Source: JBBROS01 sp965217935 (GTDB lineage Bacteria > Pseudomonadota > Alphaproteobacteria > Acetobacterales > Acetobacteraceae). Taken from it: 64,000 nt of DNA. Position 1 is the first letter of the stretch. Every line of letters starts with the position of its first letter. The position numbers were made by a program, and so were the translations under genes. Below, in pieces: positions 59,969 to 64,000 of this stretch. The notes beneath the pieces were generated by a model. That model did not search any database, was not told the DNA's origin, and saw only the letters and a program-made list of their open reading frames with translations. Where the stretch lies: NCBI GenBank assembly GCA_965217935.1, contig OZ244581.1, forward strand, positions 3,968,001 through 4,032,000, in the 5' to 3' direction.

Positions 59969-60672
59969 GCGTCACGATACAAGACTGGCGCGGCGACGGG
60001 AAGGCTGCCGCCCCGGTTTGTTGGGTTGGGCGCGCCGGGTGATTGCGCTGCGGCCTCCCTCCGCTCGCCTAAGGGCAGCGTCGGCAATAAGTGAGGCAGC
60101 ATGCCGACAAGACTGCCTGGCAAAATAAAGGCTTGAGGCGTTCGTTTGCCCGATCGATTCGTAGCGGTTACTTCCGAACGAGCCCTAGGAACCGTTCGGC
60201 GGCATAGGCGGCGACCGCCTGCTTAGGCCCCCATGCCCTCGGCGGCGCTGCGGCCGAGATCCGGATGCGCTTTGCACCAATGGCGCATCGTGCGGTCCGC
60301 GATCAGGCGCGGATCGGCGGTCCGTCATCGGGTTGCTTATGCCAATGCGGCTTGAGAAGCGCGCCGGGGCCGCGCTTCTGGGTGCGGGCGTATTGGCCGA
60401 TGTCGTGGGTGGCTGTGAGAGCGCCGCGAGGGCCGTCGTCCTTGGCCTGGGTGACGCGCCCGAGATTGCGCTGCGCCATTGCCCCAATGAGCGCGCAGCC
60501 CCGCATCAGCAGCGGGCCGAGAGGGCAAGCGGCCAGCACGTTCTGGTCATCGTCGGCTTGTCAGAAGATATTATCCATCTCCCGAAGCATGATTCAAGAG
60601 TGGACGTGGCCGCGTCGGACGGGGTGCGTTACATCGATGTCAAATACTGACGCCAAAACAGAGGAGCCGCCC
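59969..60672. other. Intergenic region with repeat copy B
   Basis: 704 bp without a supported gene. It holds the repeat at 60069-60185 and, in minus frame 60303-60539, a 78-residue frame (TATHDIGQYARTQKRGPGAL) that may be a gene remnant but has no recognisable family. An in-frame ATG at 60637 is an alternative start for the next gene. Confidence 0.5.
60069..60185. repeat. Dispersed intergenic repeat, copy B
   Basis: Partner of 45091-45205. Begins CTAAGGGCAGCGTCGGCAAT and ends in AGCGGTTACTTCCGAACGAG. Differences are spread along the element, so the copies are old. Confidence 0.6.
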
Positions 60673-61602
60673 ATGTGGCAACCCGCCGCCTCATATCCCG
60701 ACCCGGCTGTCCAGGTTCTGCAGCCCTCGTTCTCGAACTACAGGCTGGCGTTGGCGGCTGTCGAGCGGTTGGCGACCGGATTGCGATGGGCGGAGGGGCC
60801 GGTTTGGTTCGGGGATGCCCGGCACCTGCTGGTCAGCGACATCCCGAACAACCGCATCGTGAAGTGGGATGAGCAGACGGGCGGCCTCAGCGACTTCCGC
60901 AGGCCGAGCGACTACGCCAACGGCAACGCGCGGGACCGGCAGGGGCGGCTGGTGACGTGCGAGCACGGCGGGCGGCGGGTCTCGCGAACCGAGCATGACG
61001 GGACGGTCGTCACCCTGATCGACCGGTTTGACGGCAAGCGGCTGAACTCGCCGAATGACGTGGTGGTGAAGTCGGACGGGACGATTTGGTTCACCGACCC
61101 GCCGTTCGGCTTGCTGGGCGACTACGAAGGCAACCGGGCGGAGCAGGAGCTGCCGGCAAACGTCTACCGGCTCGACCCGGCAACGGGGCGGGCGACGGTG
61201 CTCGATGGCGAGACGCCGGGGCCGAACGGGCTGGCGTTCTCGCCGGATGAGCGGACGCTCTACGTGGTGGCGAGCCGGGCCGAGCCACGGGAAATCCTGG
61301 CATTCGACGTGGTCGACGGCAAGCGGCTGGCGAACCGGCGCACGTTCATCGACGCGGGGCCAAGCGGGACGCCTGACGGCTTCCGGGTGGACGAGCATGG
61401 CAATCTGTGGTGCGGCTGGGGCATGGGATCGCCGGCGCTGGACGGGGTGATGGTGTTCGACCGGGGCGGGGAGGCGATCGGGCGGATCGCATTGCCGGAG
61501 CGGTGCGCCAATCTGTGCTTCGGCGGGCGGCGGCGCAACCGGCTGTTCATGGCGGCGAGCCAGTCGATCTATTCGCTGTTCGTCAATGTTCGGGGCTTGT
61601 AG
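60673..61602 (+). CDS. SMP-30/gluconolactonase-family lactonase (309 aa)
   Basis: Six-bladed beta-propeller hydrolase that opens sugar lactones. WAEGPVWFGDARHLLVSDIP carries the metal Glu, LNSPNDVVVKSDGTIWFTDP the Asn, and GPNGLAFSPDERTLYV a second Asn; GTPDGFRVDEHGNLWCG provides the Asp that completes the metal site. Start at 60673 with GAGGAGCCGCCC. No sugar genes lie nearby, so the substrate cannot be inferred. It converges with the SDR gene at 61583 and the two overlap by 20 bp at their 3' ends. Confidence 0.93.
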   Translation: MWQPAASYPDPAVQVLQPSFSNYRLALAAVERLATGLRWAEGPVWFGDARHLLVSDIPNNRIVKWDEQTGGLSDFRRPSDYANGNARDRQGRLVTCEHGGRRVSRTEHDGTVVTLIDRFDGKRLNSPNDVVVKSDGTIWFTDPPFGLLGDYEGNRAEQELPANVYRLDPATGRATVLDGETPGPNGLAFSPDERTLYVVASRAEPREILAFDVVDGKRLANRRTFIDAGPSGTPDGFRVDEHGNLWCGWGMGSPALDGVMVFDRGGEAIGRIALPERCANLCFGGRRRNRLFMAASQSIYSLFVNVRGL

Positions 61603-62473
61603 CGAACGGGGCGCCAGTGAGGGTTTCAGAGATGTCCCATAGGCGGGCTTGGTCGGCGGGGCGGCTGGCTTGCGGGGAAACCCTGGATTTAGCCGGCTTG
61701 CCCCGGGTTTCGCCCCAGCAGCAGGGGCCGTAGTAGGCGCCCGGCCTGGCGGCCGGGTCGAGGGCGGCGAACAGGATGGGGCGGGCGCCGTCTTTCGCGG
61801 ATTGGCCCAGCGCGTTGAAGCCGGCTTGCATCAGGTGGGCGAGCGGGCCTGGGCGGCCTTCGCCCGGTCCGTTGGCTACGATGCGGGTGGCGGACCAGCC
61901 GGGGTGGGCGGCGAAGCCCGTGACGCCCCAATCGTTCGCGGTGGAGCGCCGTTGCAGCTCGATCGCGAACATCAGCATGGCGAGCTTACTCTGCGCATAG
62001 GCGCCCCAGGGACTGTAGGCGGCTTCGCCCTGCAGGTCGTCGAACCGGATGGCGCCGCGGCGGTGGGCGAGGCTGCTGACACTGACGACGCGGCCGTCGC
62101 GCAGGCGGGGGAGAAGGCGGGCGGTGAGGGCGAAGTGGCCGAGATAGTTGACGCCGAACTGGCGCTCGAAGCCGTCCTCGGTGAGTTGCCGTTCGGGGAG
62201 GGCCATGACGCCGGCGTTGTTGACGAGGACGGCAACCGGCTGCTCGATGGCGGCGGCGAATTGCTGGATCGCGCCGAGGCTGCCGACATCGAGGAGTTGG
62301 AAGCGGGCGCGGGCGTTGGGAAGGAGTTTCTTCAGCCGGTCCAGGGCGCTTTGGCCGCGACGCGGATTGCGCCCGGTGAGCAGGACGTCGTGGCCGGCGT
62401 GGGCCAGGCCGAGGGCGGTCTCGTAACCGAGGCCGCCCGTGGCGCCGGTGACGATCGCGAGGCCGTCCGGCAT
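61583..62473 (-). CDS. SDR-family oxidoreductase, retinol-dehydrogenase-like (296 aa)
   Basis: VTGATGGLGYETALGLAHAG binds NAD(P); NNAGVMALPERQLTEDGFER and NYLGHFALTARLLP follow; the Ser is in VVSVSSLAHRRGAI and the Tyr-x3-Lys in WGAYAQSKLAML. The longer, C-terminally extended form is typical of retinol-dehydrogenase/WW-oxidoreductase-like SDRs, broad-specificity carbonyl reductases. Its start overlaps the eipB stop by one base, so the two are probably one transcript. Substrate unknown. Confidence 0.9.
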   Translation of the reverse strand: MPDGLAIVTGATGGLGYETALGLAHAGHDVLLTGRNPRRGQSALDRLKKLLPNARARFQLLDVGSLGAIQQFAAAIEQPVAVLVNNAGVMALPERQLTEDGFERQFGVNYLGHFALTARLLPRLRDGRVVSVSSLAHRRGAIRFDDLQGEAAYSPWGAYAQSKLAMLMFAIELQRRSTANDWGVTGFAAHPGWSATRIVANGPGEGRPGPLAHLMQAGFNALGQSAKDGARPILFAALDPAARPGAYYGPCCWGETRGKPAKSRVSPQASRPADQARLWDISETLTGAPFATSPEH

Positions 62474-63282
62474 CAGCAGTGCGGCGGTTGCAGGTTGAAG
62501 TCCTTCAACTTGCCGCTCATGACGAAATCGGTGAAGTCCATGTTGAGGTCGTCGGCGACGCTGTTGGACCAGTAGCGCATGCCGACCTCGTAGTCCGGGC
62601 TGCCGGCGGGCTTGTCCTTCTTGGTCGCCGAGGACGCGCGGTCGAAGAAGGCGATGCGGACGCGGCCGCTGGGCAGGGCGGCGAGGGCGGGGTCCGGCGC
62701 CGGGCCGGGCGGGTTCCAACTGATGATGGCGACCGAGCTGTCCTGGACGCCTTTGTCGCTGGTGCCGTCGAACACGGGCAGCGAGATGAACTTCTTGCCG
62801 GCCTCGGCGGCGGCGATGATGGCTTGCGTGTGGGCGGTGGGGAACAGCGTGCCTGCTGGAAGCGGCAAGTCCTTCTCTTCCGGGACCGTATAATGGATGG
62901 AGCCGCCGCCTCCGGGGCCGTCGAGCGTGGCTTCGCCCTCGGCCTGGTCGGTGAGGGCGGTGTCGGTCGTCTGACGCATCTTGAAGCGCATCTTGAGGCC
63001 GTCCTTGCTCTCCCAGGTGGCGTAGTCGCTGACGAGCTCGATGTCCTGCCCGTCGCGGTTGGTGATGGTCAGCGAGAGGCGCTGGCGGGTGGCCCAGCCG
63101 TCGCAGGCGTCGGTGAGTTCATAGGCCATGGCGCCCTTGGCGGCGCTGACGTTGTTGCCGCGGGCAGACTCCATGGTGAGCTCGTAGAGGGCGTGGTGCG
63201 CGGCGGGCGGGGGCGGCTCGGCGGCGAAGGCCGGGGCGGCGGCGAGGCCGAGCAAGGCGATGGCGAGGGGGCGCAGGCGCAT
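62473..63282 (-). CDS. eipB: EipB-family (DUF1849) periplasmic protein (269 aa)
   Basis: The N-terminus is a signal peptide (RLRPLAIALLGLAAAPAFAA, cleavage after AFA). The mature protein has the DUF1849 pattern: ALYELTMESARGNNVSAAKG, LTDACDGWATRQRLSLTIT, then FFDRASSATKKDKPAGSPDY and a C-terminal LKDFNLQPPHC Cys. Two Cys (in DACDGW and at the C-terminus) match the disulfide of EipB. Family knowledge: EipB of Brucella is a beta-spiral periplasmic protein needed for envelope integrity. Likely cotranscribed with the SDR gene. Confidence 0.9.
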   Translation of the reverse strand: MRLRPLAIALLGLAAAPAFAAEPPPPAAHHALYELTMESARGNNVSAAKGAMAYELTDACDGWATRQRLSLTITNRDGQDIELVSDYATWESKDGLKMRFKMRQTTDTALTDQAEGEATLDGPGGGGSIHYTVPEEKDLPLPAGTLFPTAHTQAIIAAAEAGKKFISLPVFDGTSDKGVQDSSVAIISWNPPGPAPDPALAALPSGRVRIAFFDRASSATKKDKPAGSPDYEVGMRYWSNSVADDLNMDFTDFVMSGKLKDFNLQPPHC

Positions 63283-63322
63283 GCGCGGTGTCTCCGGTTT
63301 GGTGTGGCTCAGCACATAGGCC

Positions 63323-63390
63323 CGCGCGCGTTTGCGCGCCAGACACAAGACACGCGCGCGTTTGCGCGCCAGACACAAGACACGCGCGCG
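63323..63390. repeat. Tandem 30-bp repeat, 2.3 copies
   Basis: The unit CGCGCGCGTTTGCGCGCCAG plus ACACAAGACA is present twice without change, followed by eight bases of a third. It lies between aspS and eipB. There are no spacers, so this is not CRISPR. Confidence 0.85.
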
Positions 63391-63404
63391 GTTCGGCGCA
63401 AGGA

Positions 63405-64000
63405 TCATGCAGTCTTCTTGACTGGCAGGTCCGGGCGGATATGGACCTCCTTGAGCCGGGCAGGCTCGACGGTGGAGGGCGCGCCCATCATCAGATCCTC
63501 GCCCTGCTGGTTCATCGGGAACAGGTTGACTTCGCGCAGGTTGGGCTCGTTGGCCAGCAGCATGACGATGCGGTCGATGCCGGCGGCCATGCCTCCGTGC
63601 GGGGGCGCGCCGTAGCGGAAGGCGTGGAGCATGCCGCCGAAGCGTTCCTCGACGGCGCTGGCCGGGTAGCCGGCGATCTCGAAGGCGCGCAGCATGATCT
63701 CGGCCTTGTGGTTGCGGATGGCGCCGCTGGCCATCTCGTAGCCGTTGCAGACGATGTCGTACTGGTAGGCGCCGATCTCGAGCGGGTCTTTCGTGTTGAG
63801 GCTTTCGAGTTCGCCTTGCGGCATGCTGAAGGGGTTGTGGCTGAAGTCGACCTGGCGGGTCTCCTCGTTCAGCTCGTACATCGGGAAATCGACGATCCAG
63901 CAGAAGCGGAAGGCGTTTTCCTCGATCAGGCCGAGGTCGGCGCCGAGGCGGGTGCGGACCTGGCCCGCGAACTTGGGAGCCTCGTCGCGCGGGCCTGCGG
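63405..64000 (-). CDS. aspS: Aspartyl-tRNA synthetase, C-terminal part
   Basis: The 3' end of aspS; the 5' part lies beyond the right edge. Class II motifs are visible: FRFCWIVDFPMYELNEETRQ, PQGELESLNTKDPLEIGAYQ, YDIVCNGYEMASGAIRNHKA (motif region) and GGMAAGIDRIVMLLANEPNL (motif 3, with the invariant Arg). The C-terminal NLFPMNQQGEDLMMGAPSTV end is the normal bacterial type AspRS/AsnRS-like tail. Charges tRNA-Asp, and in alphaproteobacteria often also tRNA-Asn. No irregularity in the visible part. Confidence 0.97.
   Translation of the reverse strand, partial: AGPRDEAPKFAGQVRTRLGADLGLIEENAFRFCWIVDFPMYELNEETRQVDFSHNPFSMPQGELESLNTKDPLEIGAYQYDIVCNGYEMASGAIRNHKAEIMLRAFEIAGYPASAVEERFGGMLHAFRYGAPPHGGMAAGIDRIVMLLANEPNLREVNLFPMNQQGEDLMMGAPSTVEPARLKEVHIRPDLPVKKTA

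Noticed and set aside
63323..63390. Tandem repeat considered as CRISPR
   Set aside because: Units abut without spacers, and no cas genes are present.

Overview
The window is very GC-rich DNA from an alphaproteobacterium. The chromosomal half (about 35.6-64 kb) carries fused ispDF, dusB-ntrB-ntrC-ntrY-ntrX, dnaA-dnaN-recF, rpsT, mutM-ubiE-coaBC, an EipB-family periplasmic protein and aspS. This set and order fit the Rhodospirillales or a relative; the exact genus cannot be read from the sequence.

Region 1 (1 to about 16.1 kb) is the backbone of an integrative or conjugative element of the type common in sphingomonads and rhizobia. Most genes lie on the minus strand: a frameshifted DUF6499-type regulator, an XRE repressor, DUF736, a SLOG-fold DUF2493 protein, a Toprim primase-like protein, a 1451-residue methylase/helicase of the strawberry-notch type, DUF6927, DUF6915, DUF6878, a large ParB-like protein and an ArdC antirestriction protein. 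Several of these genes share copied leader sequences. No transfer genes lie inside the window.

Region 2 (about 16.5-28.0 kb) is a defence cargo block. Its centre is a five-gene, start/stop-overlapping minus-strand operon: qatA, qatB, qatC, qatD and a fifth gene for a class III nucleotide-cyclase-like protein that still has the metal aspartates and the Asn-x3-Arg motif. An Mrr-like nuclease gene converges on the cyclase gene. On the other side of qatA are an Xre/MbcA-type antitoxin, a RES toxin, a translationally coupled gene of unknown function, and a PD-(D/E)XK protein.

Region 3 (about 28.1-35.6 kb) is the boundary zone: an intact tRNA-Arg(CCG), a full tyrosine integrase, a tRNA 3'-half that looks like an attachment site, debris with a decayed integrase, and a complete 4.5-kb Tn3-family transposon. 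The transposon has 40-bp inverted repeats matching at 39 positions, an AACTC target duplication on both sides, a short tyrosine recombinase beside a dyad resolution site, TnpA, and a GNAT passenger gene. It sits against a second tRNA 3'-half (tRNA-Pro-like) 12 bp from ispDF. The layout suggests two elements stacked at tRNA sites, the outer one later hit by the transposon.

Region 4 (35.6 kb to the end) is core chromosome: isoprenoid synthesis (ispDF), tRNA modification (dusB), nitrogen control (ntrBC, ntrYX), a D-amino-acid transaminase-like gene, replication (recF, dnaN, dnaA), rpsT, DNA repair (mutM), ubiquinone (ubiE), coenzyme A (coaBC), arsenite methylation (arsM), transport, two SDR enzymes, an SMP-30 lactonase, eipB and the 3' end of aspS. 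Several core genes carry lesions or unusual features: an IspD domain without its normal nucleotide loop, recF without an ordinary start codon, arsM cut by an in-frame amber codon, and MutM lacking one zinc cysteine. Two intergenic stretches (45.0-46.0 kb and 58.1-59.2 kb) are AT-richer and look like scars of past insertions; a roughly 115-bp repeat occurs in the first and again near 60.1 kb.
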